Part shown: positions 9,014-18,104 of the stretch, piece after piece
Numbering within the stretch: the first letter of the stretch is position 1
Layout: each line of letters opens with the position of its first letter
NCBI GenBank assembly: GCA_013002505.1
Contig: JABDJL010000142.1
Coordinates: 1 to 64,000 of the forward strand
Origin: Lysobacterales bacterium
Lineage (GTDB): Bacteria; Pseudomonadota; Gammaproteobacteria; Xanthomonadales; SZUA-36
DNA: 64,000 nucleotides
Direction of reading: 5' to 3'
Translations under genes and position numbers: made by a program
Notes under the pieces: model-generated
What the model was told of the DNA's origin: nothing
The model's input: the letters and a program-made list of their open reading frames with translations, nothing else
Databases searched by the model: none

Positions 9014-10336
9014 TCAGCTTAATGGCAGCTTGACGACCATTTCCAGTCCGCCGCCTTCCCTGTTCAATGCCGTTAACGTACCCCCGTGACGCCGGATCGC
9101 GGCCGCGGCGATGGCCAGGCCAAGGCCGTGCCCGCCGGATTTCCGGTCGCGCGCTTCCTGGGCCCGGTAAAAGGGCTCAAAGATCTTTTCAAGGTGCTGC
9201 TCGGCCAAGCCTGGGCCCCGGTCGCTGACCTTAATTACGGCCGTTGGATCACCCGCTTCGGAAGCCAGGGAAATCTCAACACCTGACGCCGGGTCGCTGT
9301 GTATCAGGGCGTTGCGAACCAGGTTTTCCAGCGCACGCCACACCAGCTCCCGGTTGGCCGAGATTTCCACATCCTGCCCGTCATGCAACACGATTCCGGG
9401 CGATGACTCGGGCGCTTCGTAACTGACAATGCCCTGCAGGTCAGCCAGCAGTTCCCTGATGCTGAATCGCTCGGTGTGTAGCGGGCGCGTTTCCGAGGTT
9501 TCGCGTAACAGGTCCAGCACTTCGTTGATCAGGGACTCGAGGCGTTCAGCTTCCAGTGCAATTCGATCCAGCTCTCCCTGTACCGGCTCGCAATCGCGAT
9601 TGCGGGCAATTTCAAGCGCCACGCTCAGGCGCGCCAGTGGAGAGCGCAGCTCGTGACTGACATCACGCAGCAACCTGCGGTTGGCGGTTTGCAGTTCCTC
9701 GAGTCGCACCGCCATGCGGTCAAAATCAAGCGCCAGGCCACCGAACTCGTCCTTGCGCTTCGTCAAGGGCAACCCGATACGTGTTGACAGGTCGCCTCCA
9801 GCGAGGCTGCGGCTGGCAGCGCCGAGCTGGCTCAAGGGCGAAGCAAGATGGCGGGCCAGCAGAAAACTGACCAGGCCGCTGACGAATGCCGCAATCAGCA
9901 GGCGAATCATTACGCCGCGCTGGCCGGGTTCCAGCACCGGCGGCGGTGTCGGGCGCCTTGCCACGACCAGGCGGTAGCGCTGGCCGCGCTGTGTGACCAA
10001 CTCGCGGCTGACCTGCTGCACACCAGCCGCCTGCAGGCGTTGCGCGGCGTTTTCACGACCCGCTACTTCTTGTCCTTGCTCGTTGAACAGGAATATCTGG
10101 CTGCTGAAACGGCGTGGCAGCTGGCGCATCAGCCTGCGTGCACCCTGCTCTCCCTGGCGATTCAGCGCGGCCGTCAGGCGATTGCTCAGTGCTTCTATTT
10201 CGCGGCCCACACGATCGTTCTGTTCCTGGAAAACCTCCGGCCTGGACAGGTAGTTGTTGACCATGGCCATGATCACGGCAAAGCCCATGATGCTCAGCCA
10301 CAAGGCGAGGAACAATTTCCAGAACAAGCGGCTCAT
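9014..10336 (-). CDS. cpxA: Envelope-stress sensor histidine kinase, CpxA-like
   Basis: A 440-residue kinase: TM1 (about residues 4-27), a periplasmic sensor of about 120 residues, TM2 (IRLLIAAFVSGLVSFLLA), HAMP (LARHLASPLSQL...), HisKA with DVSHELRSPLARL, and a HATPase domain (NLVRNALIHS, DRGPGL, GGHGLGLAIA). The HELRSPLARL box is characteristic of CpxA/RstB-type kinases. The start codon overlaps the cpxR stop by four bases (ATGA), so the pair is translationally coupled. A perfect CpxR box next to the operon supports the CpxA identity. CpxA senses misfolded envelope proteins and signals to CpxR. Confidence 0.85.
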   Translation of the reverse strand: MSRLFWKLFLALWLSIMGFAVIMAMVNNYLSRPEVFQEQNDRVGREIEALSNRLTAALNRQGEQGARRLMRQLPRRFSSQIFLFNEQGQEVAGRENAAQRLQAAGVQQVSRELVTQRGQRYRLVVARRPTPPPVLEPGQRGVMIRLLIAAFVSGLVSFLLARHLASPLSQLGAASRSLAGGDLSTRIGLPLTKRKDEFGGLALDFDRMAVRLEELQTANRRLLRDVSHELRSPLARLSVALEIARNRDCEPVQGELDRIALEAERLESLINEVLDLLRETSETRPLHTERFSIRELLADLQGIVSYEAPESSPGIVLHDGQDVEISANRELVWRALENLVRNALIHSDPASGVEISLASEAGDPTAVIKVSDRGPGLAEQHLEKIFEPFYRAQEARDRKSGGHGLGLAIAAAAIRRHGGTLTALNREGGGLEMVVKLPLS

Positions 10337-11028
10337 GCAGGGGTTTCCGCTTTGACCCGGTATTGGTACCCCAGGCCGCGCACGGTCTCGATACGGGTTT
10401 CGCCATCCGACTTCAAGCCGAGCTTACGGCGCAGATTGCTGACATGCATGTCAATGCTCCGGTCATAGCGCACCGGCTCACGACCCAGCGCAGCGAGGTA
10501 GAGATCCCGCTTGCTGATGACATGGCCCGGCTTCTGCACCAGCGCGTGAAGCACGCTGAACTCGGTGCTGGTCAGGTCCAGCTCTTGTCTGTCAAGCCAG
10601 GCCTGGCGGGTTCCCTGGTCCACGGCCAGGTCTTCGACCTGGATCACCCCGGCCACCACCTGGCCGGCAGTGCGCCGTAGCACCGCCCGCAATCTGGCCA
10701 CCAGTTCACGGGGATTGCAGGGTTTGGGCAGGTAGTCGTCGGCGCCCAGTTCCAGGCCAAGTATCCGATCAAGGTCATCCCCGCGGGCGGTCAACATGAT
10801 GACCGGGAGGTCATGTTCCTTGCGCAGATGTTTTAGCACTTCGATACCGTTCATTTTCGGCATCATGATGTCGAGCACCATGGCGTCCACCAATGGTGTT
10901 GCGGCCTCGGACAGTGCCTTCTCGCCATCATGGGCGAGCAGCACATCGAAGCCTTCCTGCTGCAGGTACTCCTTCAGCAGCTCGCAAAGCTCGACATCAT
11001 CATCGGCAAGTAATACGGTTTCAGGCAT
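10333..11028 (-). CDS. cpxR: Response regulator, CpxR-like
   Basis: A 231-residue OmpR-family regulator. The receiver has the acidic pocket DDD (9-11), phospho-acceptor Asp53 in VLDIMMPKMNG, Thr in MLTARG and Lys in YLPKP. GLELGADDYLPKPCNPREL is strikingly like E. coli CpxR. A winged helix follows (LTSTEFSVLHAL, DMHVSNLRRKLG, TVRGLGYQY). It is transcribed away from the cpxP-like gene. The shared 177-bp intergenic region contains GTAAA-N5-GTAAA, the CpxR consensus, implying autoregulation and control of cpxP. Confidence 0.88.
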   Translation of the reverse strand: MPETVLLADDDVELCELLKEYLQQEGFDVLLAHDGEKALSEAATPLVDAMVLDIMMPKMNGIEVLKHLRKEHDLPVIMLTARGDDLDRILGLELGADDYLPKPCNPRELVARLRAVLRRTAGQVVAGVIQVEDLAVDQGTRQAWLDRQELDLTSTEFSVLHALVQKPGHVISKRDLYLAALGREPVRYDRSIDMHVSNLRRKLGLKSDGETRIETVRGLGYQYRVKAETPA

Positions 11029-11086
11029 TGCGGCTCCGGGTTTTTACACTGGCGATTGTATCCAAACTACGGCCCGTGGCTGCCCA

Positions 11087-11101
11087 TTTACGTACTTTTA
11101 C
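11087..11101 (-). promoter_or_regulatory. Perfect CpxR binding site (GTAAA-N5-GTAAA)
   Basis: On the minus strand this reads GTAAA AGTAC GTAAA, an exact match to the CpxR~P consensus. It lies between divergent cpxR (start 11028) and the cpxP-like gene (start 11206). On the plus strand its first half (TTTACG, 11087-11092) sits 17 bases before TACAAA (11110-11115), so it would overlap the -35 of a cpxP promoter. Confidence 0.85.
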
Positions 11102-11205
11102 GTCTCCACTACAAAACTCAACGCCAAATCGTGGTCTCATTCATCGCAAGGAAACAATTTGCAAGCCAGGCATTCATGCCGCTTGACCACGAACAAGGAG
11201 AAGAT

Positions 11206-11736
11206 ATGAAAGCGACCCAGATTTTGGTGATGACCTGTGCAGTCCTGGCCTGTTCGGCCGGTGCTGTTGCGGGCGAACACGATGAACGACGGGGCCCGCC
11301 AAAGCACGATCGGGCCGGCATCGAGGGCGTTGAAGCCGTCAGGCATCTTTCCAGGGCATTTCGGCGCCTGGATCTTGATGAAGAACAAGTCGCTGCGGTA
11401 CGGGCTGAAATGACCGCCATGCGCGAATCACTGAAGCCGCTGGCGACTGAATTTCACCAAAACCGTAAATCCATGCAGGAGTTGGTGTTGGATGGAGAAT
11501 ACGATGAACAGCAGGCTGCTGAAATTGCCGAACACCAGGGTGCGCTGACGGCAGAAATTGCGCTGCTGACCAGCGCCACGGTGGCGCGCATGCTGGATCA
11601 CCTGAATGATGAACAGCGCGCGGAGCTTGACGCGATGCGCGCGGACAGAATGGCCCACCGGGAGGAAATGAGGGACCGCATCAGGGCCCATCGTGATCAC
11701 CGCCGGGCATACCGGAACAAGGATGGTGACGGATAG
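11206..11736 (+). CDS. cpxP: Periplasmic CpxP/Spy-like stress protein
   Basis: A 176-residue protein with a signal peptide (MKATQILVMTCAVLACSAGAVAG). The mature part is highly charged and helical, with two LTxxQ-like motifs (LDLDEEQ near residue 61 and LNDEQRAEL near residue 135), the hallmark of the Spy/CpxP family of periplasmic chaperones and CpxA inhibitors. The frame is open upstream, but ATG 11206 has AAGGAG six bases ahead and gives the signal peptide. The divergent cpxRA operon and the CpxR box make CpxP more likely than a zinc-resistance paralogue. The His/Arg/Asp-rich tail (HRDHRRAYRNKDGDG) might bind metal; this is speculative. Confidence 0.8.
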   Translation: MKATQILVMTCAVLACSAGAVAGEHDERRGPPKHDRAGIEGVEAVRHLSRAFRRLDLDEEQVAAVRAEMTAMRESLKPLATEFHQNRKSMQELVLDGEYDEQQAAEIAEHQGALTAEIALLTSATVARMLDHLNDEQRAELDAMRADRMAHREEMRDRIRAHRDHRRAYRNKDGDG

Positions 11737-11761
11737 ACCCGAGCAGGACAGCTCAAAAGCA

Positions 11762-11791
11762 AAAGGGCCGGTTTTCGCCGGCCCTTTTTTT
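11762..11791. terminator. Bidirectional terminator between cpxP and phoU
   Basis: AAAGGGCCGG, a short TTTTCG loop region and CCGGCCCTTTTTTT form a strong hairpin with A and T tracts on both sides. It can end transcription of cpxP on the plus strand and of pstCAB-phoU on the minus strand. Confidence 0.92.
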
Positions 11792-11800
11792 GACAATCAG

Positions 11801-12535
11801 TCAGGATTCCTTTGCAAGCTCCGCCATCAGGTCATCAATACCCCCGTGCCGCACATCCTTACCCAGCACCAGGTAAATCACGTACTCGGCAATATTCTGG
11901 CAGCGATCACCCATGCGCTCCATGGCGCGTGCCGCCCATAAAACTTTCATGATGGTAGGAATCGACGTGGCATCGCTGGCCATGAATGTCATCAGCTGAC
12001 GGATAATTGACTTGTACTTGACGTCCACCTTGCGGTCCGCCTTGACGACATCCAGCGAAGTCTGGACATCCGTCCTGGCGAACGCATCAAGTACCTGGCC
12101 GAGCATTTTAAGTACCAGCTCACCCATGTGTTCCAGTTCGTGACGGATTTCCTCATCCAGCGCACCGTCCATTTCTTCGCTGACCATTTTGCCAACACGC
12201 TTGACCTCATCGCCGATGCGTTCAAGGTCATTGATCGTTTTAATGACCGCGACGATCAGCCTGAGGTCCGACGCCGCGGGCTGGCGGCGGGCCATGATAC
12301 GGGTGCATTCTTCGTCAATTTCAATCTCCAGAGAATTAACGCTGGCGTCGTTCTTGACCACTGTGCGCCCGAGAACGGCATCGCAGTGAATCAGTGCCCG
12401 GACTGCATTGGCCAACTGCTCTTCGACCACGCCCCCCATCTTCAGAACACTGGCGCGAACGTCTTCGAGCTCTTCGTTGTACTGTTGCGAGATATGCTGG
12501 TTTAGGTTCAGCTTGTCCATGGTGTTTTCCGTCAT
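11801..12535 (-). CDS. phoU: Phosphate signalling protein PhoU
   Basis: A 244-residue protein of two three-helix bundles. The metal-binding motif of the PhoU family is visible in each half (EIDEECTRIMARRQP with LRLIVAVIKTINDLERIGDEVKRV, and IMKVLWAARAMERMGDRCQNIAEYV). PhoU links Pst transport to PhoR inhibition when phosphate is plentiful. The ATG overlaps the pstB stop by one base (TGATG), so it is the last gene of pstC-pstA-pstB-phoU. A second in-frame ATG five codons in (MDKLNLN) could be the real start. Confidence 0.95.
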   Translation of the reverse strand: MTENTMDKLNLNQHISQQYNEELEDVRASVLKMGGVVEEQLANAVRALIHCDAVLGRTVVKNDASVNSLEIEIDEECTRIMARRQPAASDLRLIVAVIKTINDLERIGDEVKRVGKMVSEEMDGALDEEIRHELEHMGELVLKMLGQVLDAFARTDVQTSLDVVKADRKVDVKYKSIIRQLMTFMASDATSIPTIMKVLWAARAMERMGDRCQNIAEYVIYLVLGKDVRHGGIDDLMAELAKES

Positions 12536-13383
12536 CAGCCGTAGCGGCCGGTTATGTAATCCTCGGTTTTCTTCAACCGTGGATTGGTGAATACCTGGTC
12601 GGTCTCTCCAAACTCGATCAATTCACCAAGATACATGAATGCCGTGTGATCCGACACGCGCGCAGCCTGCTGCATGTTGTGCGTCACCATGATGATGGTG
12701 TAATCCTGTTTGAGTTCGTTAATCAGTTCTTCGACCTTGAGCGTAGAAATGGGATCCAGCGCTGAACAGGGCTCATCCAGCAGGATGACCTCCGGTTGAA
12801 CGGCAATGGCCCTGGCGATGACCAGTCTCTGCTGTTGTCCCCCGGAAAGGCCGAATGCCGACTCGTGCAGCCTGTTTTTGACTTCATCCCACAGAGCTGC
12901 ACCCTTCAGGGCCCATTCCACGGTGTCGTCCAGCTGGCGGCGCTTGTTGATGCCCTGGATACGCAGGCCGTAAGCGACGTTTTCATAAATTGACTTGGGA
13001 AATGGATTGGGCTTCTGAAACACCATGCCGACCTCACGGCGCAGAGCAGCCACATCCACCCCGGGCGCACAGATATCGCGGCCCTGTAAATGGATGCTTC
13101 CCTCGATCCTGCAGATATCGATCAAGTCATTGAGCCGGTTAAAACAGCGCAGCAGTGTGGACTTGCCACAGCCCGAAGGCCCAATGAACGCGGTGACTTT
13201 TTTCTCGGCAATATCCAGGTCGATATCGACCAGGGCCTGCGCGGTGTCGTACCACAGGTTCAGCTTGTCGACACGCACGGCGACTTTTCCGATATTGAGA
13301 TCTTCGGGTACCGCCGGTTGCATGGCGTCGCGATCCTCGCTGGGCACATTCTCATCCAGCAGCAATGTTGATTCATTGTTCAT
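12535..13383 (-). CDS. pstB: Phosphate ABC transporter ATP-binding protein PstB
   Basis: A 282-residue ABC ATPase. Walker A is GPSGCGKST, the Q-loop [15 protein letters not shown] is the PstB-specific form, the signature is LSGGQQQRL, Walker B is [12 protein letters not shown], and the switch His is in MVTHNMQQA. It energises phosphate import through PstC and PstA. The N-terminus is about 25 residues longer than E. coli PstB. It overlaps pstA by four bases and phoU by one. Confidence 0.97.
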   Translation of the reverse strand: MNNESTLLLDENVPSEDRDAMQPAVPEDLNIGKVAVRVDKLNLWYDTAQALVDIDLDIAEKKVTAFIGPSGCGKSTLLRCFNRLNDLIDICRIEGSIHLQGRDICAPGVDVAALRREVGMVFQKPNPFPKSIYENVAYGLRIQGINKRRQLDDTVEWALKGAALWDEVKNRLHESAFGLSGGQQQRLVIARAIAVQPEVILLDEPCSALDPISTLKVEELINELKQDYTIIMVTHNMQQAARVSDHTAFMYLGELIEFGETDQVFTNPRLKKTEDYITGRYG

Positions 13384-15035
13384 GTTTCAAGTCCACGATA
13401 TTTTTCGCGCAAGCGGTTTCTGACCCTGATTGCGGTCAGGTTTAGCAAAACCGTGACGCAAACCAGTAACAGGGCCGTCGCATAAACCAGCGGCCGGGCC
13501 GCTTCTACATTCGGACTCTGAAAACCGACATCATAAATGTGAAAGCCCAGGTGCATAAACTTCCGCTCGGGGTGCAGGAAGGGATAATTGCCGTCAAGCG
13601 GCAGCGAAGGCGCCAGCTTGACCACGCCGACCAGCATCAGCGGCGCCACCTCTCCGGCAGCGCGAGCCACCGCCAGGATCATGCCGGTCATGATTCCTGG
13701 ACTCGCCATGGGCAGCACGGTGCGCCACAGGGTTTCCCAGCGTGTTGCGCCGAGCGCCAGGCTGCCTTCCCTGATGGTGCGGGGAATCCTCGCCAGGCCT
13801 TCCTCGGTCGAAACGATCACCACCGGCAAAGTCAGCAATGCCAGGGTCAGGGATGCCCAGAACAGGCCCCCGGTGCCGAATGTTGGCGACGGCAACGCTT
13901 CGGGAAAAAACAGGCGGTCCAGGCTGCCGCCGAGAGTGTAGATGAAAAACCCAAGCCCAAATACGCCATAGACGATGGATGGCACACCGGCCAGGTTGTT
14001 CACGGCGACGCGTATGATACGGGTCAACAAGCCCTGCCTGGCGTATTCCTTGAGGTACACGGCGGCGACTACGCCAAAAGGTGTCACGAAGACGGACATC
14101 AGCAGGACCATCATGACGGTGCCGTAAATGGCCGGAAAAATTCCCCCCTCGGTGTTTGCCTCACGCGGGTCTTCAACGATAAATTGCCAGCTCTTCTTGA
14201 AAAAATGGCCCACGCTTCCCCACAAGCCCATCGTGTTTGGCTTGAACGCATCGAGAATGGTGTACAGCGGAATCTCGACTTCTTCACCACTGGCCGTACG
14301 CATTAGTGCCGCATCCCGGCGAATTTCCTCGTTGAGTGCCAGCAGATCCTGCTCGAGCAACTCGTATTCCTCGCCCAGTGCCACCCGTTCCTCTTCGATT
14401 TCTGCGAAAGCGCGAGGATCCTGTTCGCCCTTCAGCTCAAGCCTGCGTTCCCGCAGGCGCAGACGTTCGAGCCGGTAGTTGATGCTGCCGATGCGTCCCT
14501 TCTCAAGGTCAGAAATCTGGTCGCGCAAGGAGGATGTTCTCTCCAGTCTTTGCTCAAAGTCTTCCCACGCAGTGGCCATCGTGATCAACGAGTTGTCTTC
14601 TTTCAGCCCGAGCAGGTAACCGTAAAAATTCCCCCACTCCTCGCGCTCCAAGACCACCAGGGCCAACGGTTGGCTGCGTTGTGCGATGATCAGTTCAGGC
14701 ACCCACACAAAATCCTGGCCGCTCAGGTCACGATTGCCGACCTTGATCAGGTAGCGGCGCACGGAGTCATAACTTTCCGGCACGGACAGCCCGGACTCCC
14801 TCAATCGCTGAGCACTGACTTCTTCGCGGTCCTGGATCTGTCCCGCCAACACCGTGCGCGACTGGTCATCCTGCGTGACGATTTCATGAATTTTCGATGG
14901 CCAGAAGTGCCCGAATCCCGGCACCGCGATCATCAGCATCAGGCCGAGCACCAGCAAAATGCAGCAACTCACTGCTGCGGCATTGAGCCACACCCAGGGT
15001 GCGCCGCTCTTGATCCATGAATTTACCTTGCTCAT
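13380..15035 (-). CDS. pstA: Phosphate ABC transporter permease PstA with a large N-terminal extension
   Basis: A 551-residue permease, nearly twice the E. coli length (about 296). The C-terminal 250 residues are the PstA membrane domain with the EAA loop ([29 protein letters not shown]). The N-terminal part has TM1 (about 15-40), a region of about 130 residues likely in the periplasm, and a charged coiled coil (about 170-265, rich in [16 protein letters not shown]-type heptads). Such extended PstA proteins are known in several gammaproteobacteria (DUF3333-type extension). It pairs with an equally enlarged PstC, so the two extra domains may contact each other or PstS. Confidence 0.93.
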   Translation of the reverse strand: MSKVNSWIKSGAPWVWLNAAAVSCCILLVLGLMLMIAVPGFGHFWPSKIHEIVTQDDQSRTVLAGQIQDREEVSAQRLRESGLSVPESYDSVRRYLIKVGNRDLSGQDFVWVPELIIAQRSQPLALVVLEREEWGNFYGYLLGLKEDNSLITMATAWEDFEQRLERTSSLRDQISDLEKGRIGSINYRLERLRLRERRLELKGEQDPRAFAEIEEERVALGEEYELLEQDLLALNEEIRRDAALMRTASGEEVEIPLYTILDAFKPNTMGLWGSVGHFFKKSWQFIVEDPREANTEGGIFPAIYGTVMMVLLMSVFVTPFGVVAAVYLKEYARQGLLTRIIRVAVNNLAGVPSIVYGVFGLGFFIYTLGGSLDRLFFPEALPSPTFGTGGLFWASLTLALLTLPVVIVSTEEGLARIPRTIREGSLALGATRWETLWRTVLPMASPGIMTGMILAVARAAGEVAPLMLVGVVKLAPSLPLDGNYPFLHPERKFMHLGFHIYDVGFQSPNVEAARPLVYATALLLVCVTVLLNLTAIRVRNRLREKYRGLET

Positions 15036-15045
15036 CTAATTCGGC

Positions 15046-17295
15046 CTACAGTGAGCTGTACCGCTCTCTCAATCGCTGCCGGATAATTTCCGCACCGGTA
15101 TTGACGACAAATGTGAACAGGAACAGGACGAGGGCCGCCAGGAACAGGATCCGGTAGTGAGAGCTGTCTACCTCTGACTCGGGCATCTCGACCGCGATGT
15201 TGGCGGCCAATGTGCGCATGCCCTCGAAAATGCTCCAGTCCATCACCGGTGTGTTGCCAGTCGCCATCAGCACAATCATGGTTTCGCCGACGGCCCGGCC
15301 CAGACCGATCATCAGTGCCGAGAATATGGCTGGGCTGGCGGTCGGAAGGATCACCCTGACCAGGGTTTGCCAGGTCGTCGCGCCAAGCGCCAGCGAGCCG
15401 TCGGATAATGACTTCGGCACGCCAAACACGGCGTCTTCTGCCATTGAAAAAATTGTTGGAATTACGGCAAAACCCATCGCGAACCCCACCACCAACGCGT
15501 TGCGCTGGTCGTAGGAAACACCCATTTCCTGGCTCAACCAGGTGCGCATATCGCCGCCGAAAAATACCACCTGTAACGGTTCCGCAAGCAATAGAGACAA
15601 GTACACCAATGCCACGATTACGGGCAGCAACAGCGCAGGTTCCCAGCCCTCCCTGACCCAGCTTTTGAAGGGTCCCGTGTAGTGGCTCCACCAATAAGCG
15701 AACAGCAAAAGTCCCACGGGCAGCACCAACAACATCGAGACTACGGCCGCGAGGTTGTCCTCGATAAAGGGTGCAAACCAAAGGCCCGCCAGGAATCCGA
15801 GAATAACGGTTGGCAGTGCAGCCATGATTTCAATGGTCGGTTTTACCAACTCGCGGAGGCTTGGCGCCATGAAATATGCCGTGTATGCAGCGCCCATCAG
15901 TGACAGGGGTACCGCGAACAGCATCGCAAACAACGCCGCCTTGAGTGTGCCAAATGCAAGCGGGGTCAGGCTGAATTTAGGCTCAAACTCGTTGGTTGCA
16001 GCCGATGACTGCCAGACAAATTCGGGTTCGGAATAATTTTCGTACCAGACTTTGCGCCACAACGAGCTGATCGATACTTCAGGGTGTTCGTTTTCAAGAC
16101 GCATCAGCGCGGCTTCGCCGCCCTTGTAAAGCGAAATCAGGCCATTTGCTCGCGGCGCAAACGCCAGGGCCGCAGGTGTGCCGGCCGGCAGCGCTTCATT
16201 CAGTACCATCTGCCCCGCCGTGGTATGAAACAAAGCCAGGTTGCCGATTTCATCAACAGCAGCAAACCCTTTGCGCCGATACTCGGGCTTGATATGCCGG
16301 ACAGCGCCACCCAGGCCTTCAAACTGCCTGATCAGTTGTAACGTCGTCTGGTTGTTTTCATCGCGTACCGGGAAAAGCTGGGAAACCAGGCCTTCGGAGT
16401 CGCCGGCCAACAGCGAAATCCCGCCCAGCAGCATGCTCGCCTCGGTAATTGGTTCCCCACTGACCTTTACCGTTTGAAGCAAGGACAGATCATTGAGCGA
16501 ATAAACCAGCACCTGGCCGTCGGTATTGGTGGCATAAAGCCAGCGGCCGTTGCCGCTGATCGCCAGTGCCGTGATGCCCGGGTCAATCTCGCGTTGCATC
16601 GACCGGGAATCCAGGCTGAATTCACCGGTTAAAAAGTTTTGCTGCTTGCTGCTCAGCTCAACGAATAGCGAACTCGCGCCCGCCGAAGCCAAAACCAGGC
16701 GTGTATCGTCTTCAGAGTAGGCGAGCAAGCGGGCAGCTTGACCGTTACTCAGCGCGCGCCATTGCGCTCCGTACGGATATTCAATCGAGGGGATGACCCT
16801 GCGGTTTTCAACACCATCGGCAAAGCTGGTTTCATAACGATGCTGCAACAGCAAGACATTTCCACTGACATCCATAACGGCGACCGCGCCCGGATCCTGT
16901 ATGGCCTCTGCAACCGCCTGTAGTTCTCCACCCGGCGGTTCAAGTTGTGTCATCTCGATCTGGGCCAGCCCGTCGATGTCAAAAAATCCTATGCGGCCAT
17001 TGCGCCCAATGCTGAAGCCGACCTCGATCTGTTCCTCGACACCTACGTACAAGGGCTCAGTATTTTGCCACGCCGGATTGTGCCCCAGAGACTCGTACTC
17101 TGAGGTGGCAGGCAAGAACAGGGGGAATACGACGTAAACCAGGTAAAAAAGGATCAGGACAACGGCAACAATCACCGAGATTCCGCCCACAGAAATGAGG
17201 CGCCGGGTGATGGAATCCAGCAGTTTTCGCCAGCGATGGAATCGCTCCGAGCGGCCGCTGCCGGCGAGGCCTTCGGAGCGGGGGAATGCACTCAT
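15046..17295 (-). CDS. pstC: Phosphate ABC transporter permease PstC with a large periplasmic insert
   Basis: A 749-residue permease, over twice the E. coli length (319). TM1 lies at about residues 33-60. A periplasmic domain of about 370 residues follows, whose repeats (for example ALAISGNGRWLYATNTDGQVL) look like beta-propeller blades. The usual permease bundle starts near residue 450, with the EAA loop [20 protein letters not shown]. The Pho box and TAACAT -10 element upstream put the predicted transcription start at about the ATG itself, with no Shine-Dalgarno sequence, so the mRNA may be leaderless. It heads pstC-pstA-pstB-phoU. Confidence 0.93.
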   Translation of the reverse strand: MSAFPRSEGLAGSGRSERFHRWRKLLDSITRRLISVGGISVIVAVVLILFYLVYVVFPLFLPATSEYESLGHNPAWQNTEPLYVGVEEQIEVGFSIGRNGRIGFFDIDGLAQIEMTQLEPPGGELQAVAEAIQDPGAVAVMDVSGNVLLLQHRYETSFADGVENRRVIPSIEYPYGAQWRALSNGQAARLLAYSEDDTRLVLASAGASSLFVELSSKQQNFLTGEFSLDSRSMQREIDPGITALAISGNGRWLYATNTDGQVLVYSLNDLSLLQTVKVSGEPITEASMLLGGISLLAGDSEGLVSQLFPVRDENNQTTLQLIRQFEGLGGAVRHIKPEYRRKGFAAVDEIGNLALFHTTAGQMVLNEALPAGTPAALAFAPRANGLISLYKGGEAALMRLENEHPEVSISSLWRKVWYENYSEPEFVWQSSAATNEFEPKFSLTPLAFGTLKAALFAMLFAVPLSLMGAAYTAYFMAPSLRELVKPTIEIMAALPTVILGFLAGLWFAPFIEDNLAAVVSMLLVLPVGLLLFAYWWSHYTGPFKSWVREGWEPALLLPVIVALVYLSLLLAEPLQVVFFGGDMRTWLSQEMGVSYDQRNALVVGFAMGFAVIPTIFSMAEDAVFGVPKSLSDGSLALGATTWQTLVRVILPTASPAIFSALMIGLGRAVGETMIVLMATGNTPVMDWSIFEGMRTLAANIAVEMPESEVDSSHYRILFLAALVLFLFTFVVNTGAEIIRQRLRERYSSL

Positions 17296-17301
17296 GGCAG
17301 C

Positions 17302-17335
17302 ATGTTATTCAGGAAGTATGACAGTATTGTTACAA
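17302..17335 (-). promoter_or_regulatory. Pho box and -10 element upstream of pstC
   Basis: On the minus strand TTGTAAC (17335-17329), four bases, then CTGTCAT (17324-17318) form a Pho box. Ten bases further is TAACAT (17307-17302), the same -10 at the same spacing as for pstS. The predicted start site falls near 17295, where the pstC ATG begins. Confidence 0.85.
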
Positions 17336-17413
17336 GTCAGAGAACGGCTCTGTAAAAACTGGTAGGCTATGGCGGTTTGCAAAATCTCTGGGAAGCCTTG
17401 AGGAGAAACAAGC

Positions 17414-18091
17414 ATGGCAGGCAGTTACCTCAGCGGAATCTTCGGTTCTTCACCGGTACGCCCACTTCAGAAACACATGGAACAAATTGTTGCCTGTGTT
17501 CGCGAACTGGTGCCTTATGTAGACTCGGTACTGGAAGGTAACATCGAAAGGCGCAATCAGCACCATGAAAAAATAGTTGACCTCGAACACAAGGCAGATG
17601 ACCTGAAAAAGGAACTTCGACTGCACTTGCCCTCTTCCCTGTTTATGCCTATTGATCGGCGAGACGTGCTCGAAGTGCTGACCATGCAGGACCGCGTGGC
17701 AGGGGCCGTGCGGGACGTCGCGGGCATCATTGTCGGCCGCGACATTCAGATTCCTGCTGAAATGTCCGTAAAATTTCGGGAATTGGTCGTGACCTGCGTC
17801 AAATCGGTTGAAGAGGCCAACGACGCCATTTGCGAACTCGATGAACTCATTGAAACCGGCTTCGGGGACAATGAACGTGAACGCGTTGGTATGTTGCTGA
17901 CAAAGCTGGACGCAACCGAGCAATTAACGGACGAACAGTCCATCGAATTGAGTCACAAGCTTTATGAGATCGAGGATGATCTCAAACCCGTCAATGTCAT
18001 GTTCCTCTACCGGATCATCGACAAGACCAGCGCTATTGCAGACCGGGCCCAGCGGGTCGGAAGCCGTCTGCAGTTGATGCTGGCTCGTTAA
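17414..18091 (+). CDS. DUF47 / PhoU-like phosphate transport accessory protein
   Basis: A 225-residue all-helical protein of the TIGR00153/DUF47 family, distantly related to PhoU. Family members are encoded beside Pit transporters and are thought to modulate them. The sequence opens with FGSSPVRPLQKHMEQI and has the heptad-rich segment VDLEHKADDLKKELRLHLPSSLFMPIDRRDVL, a conserved family core. A GGAG sequence lies 8 bases before the ATG. The pit gene follows 13 bases later, so the two form an operon divergent from pstC. Confidence 0.9.
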   Translation: MAGSYLSGIFGSSPVRPLQKHMEQIVACVRELVPYVDSVLEGNIERRNQHHEKIVDLEHKADDLKKELRLHLPSSLFMPIDRRDVLEVLTMQDRVAGAVRDVAGIIVGRDIQIPAEMSVKFRELVVTCVKSVEEANDAICELDELIETGFGDNERERVGMLLTKLDATEQLTDEQSIELSHKLYEIEDDLKPVNVMFLYRIIDKTSAIADRAQRVGSRLQLMLAR

Positions 18092-18104
18092 GCGGGAGGT
18101 CAGC

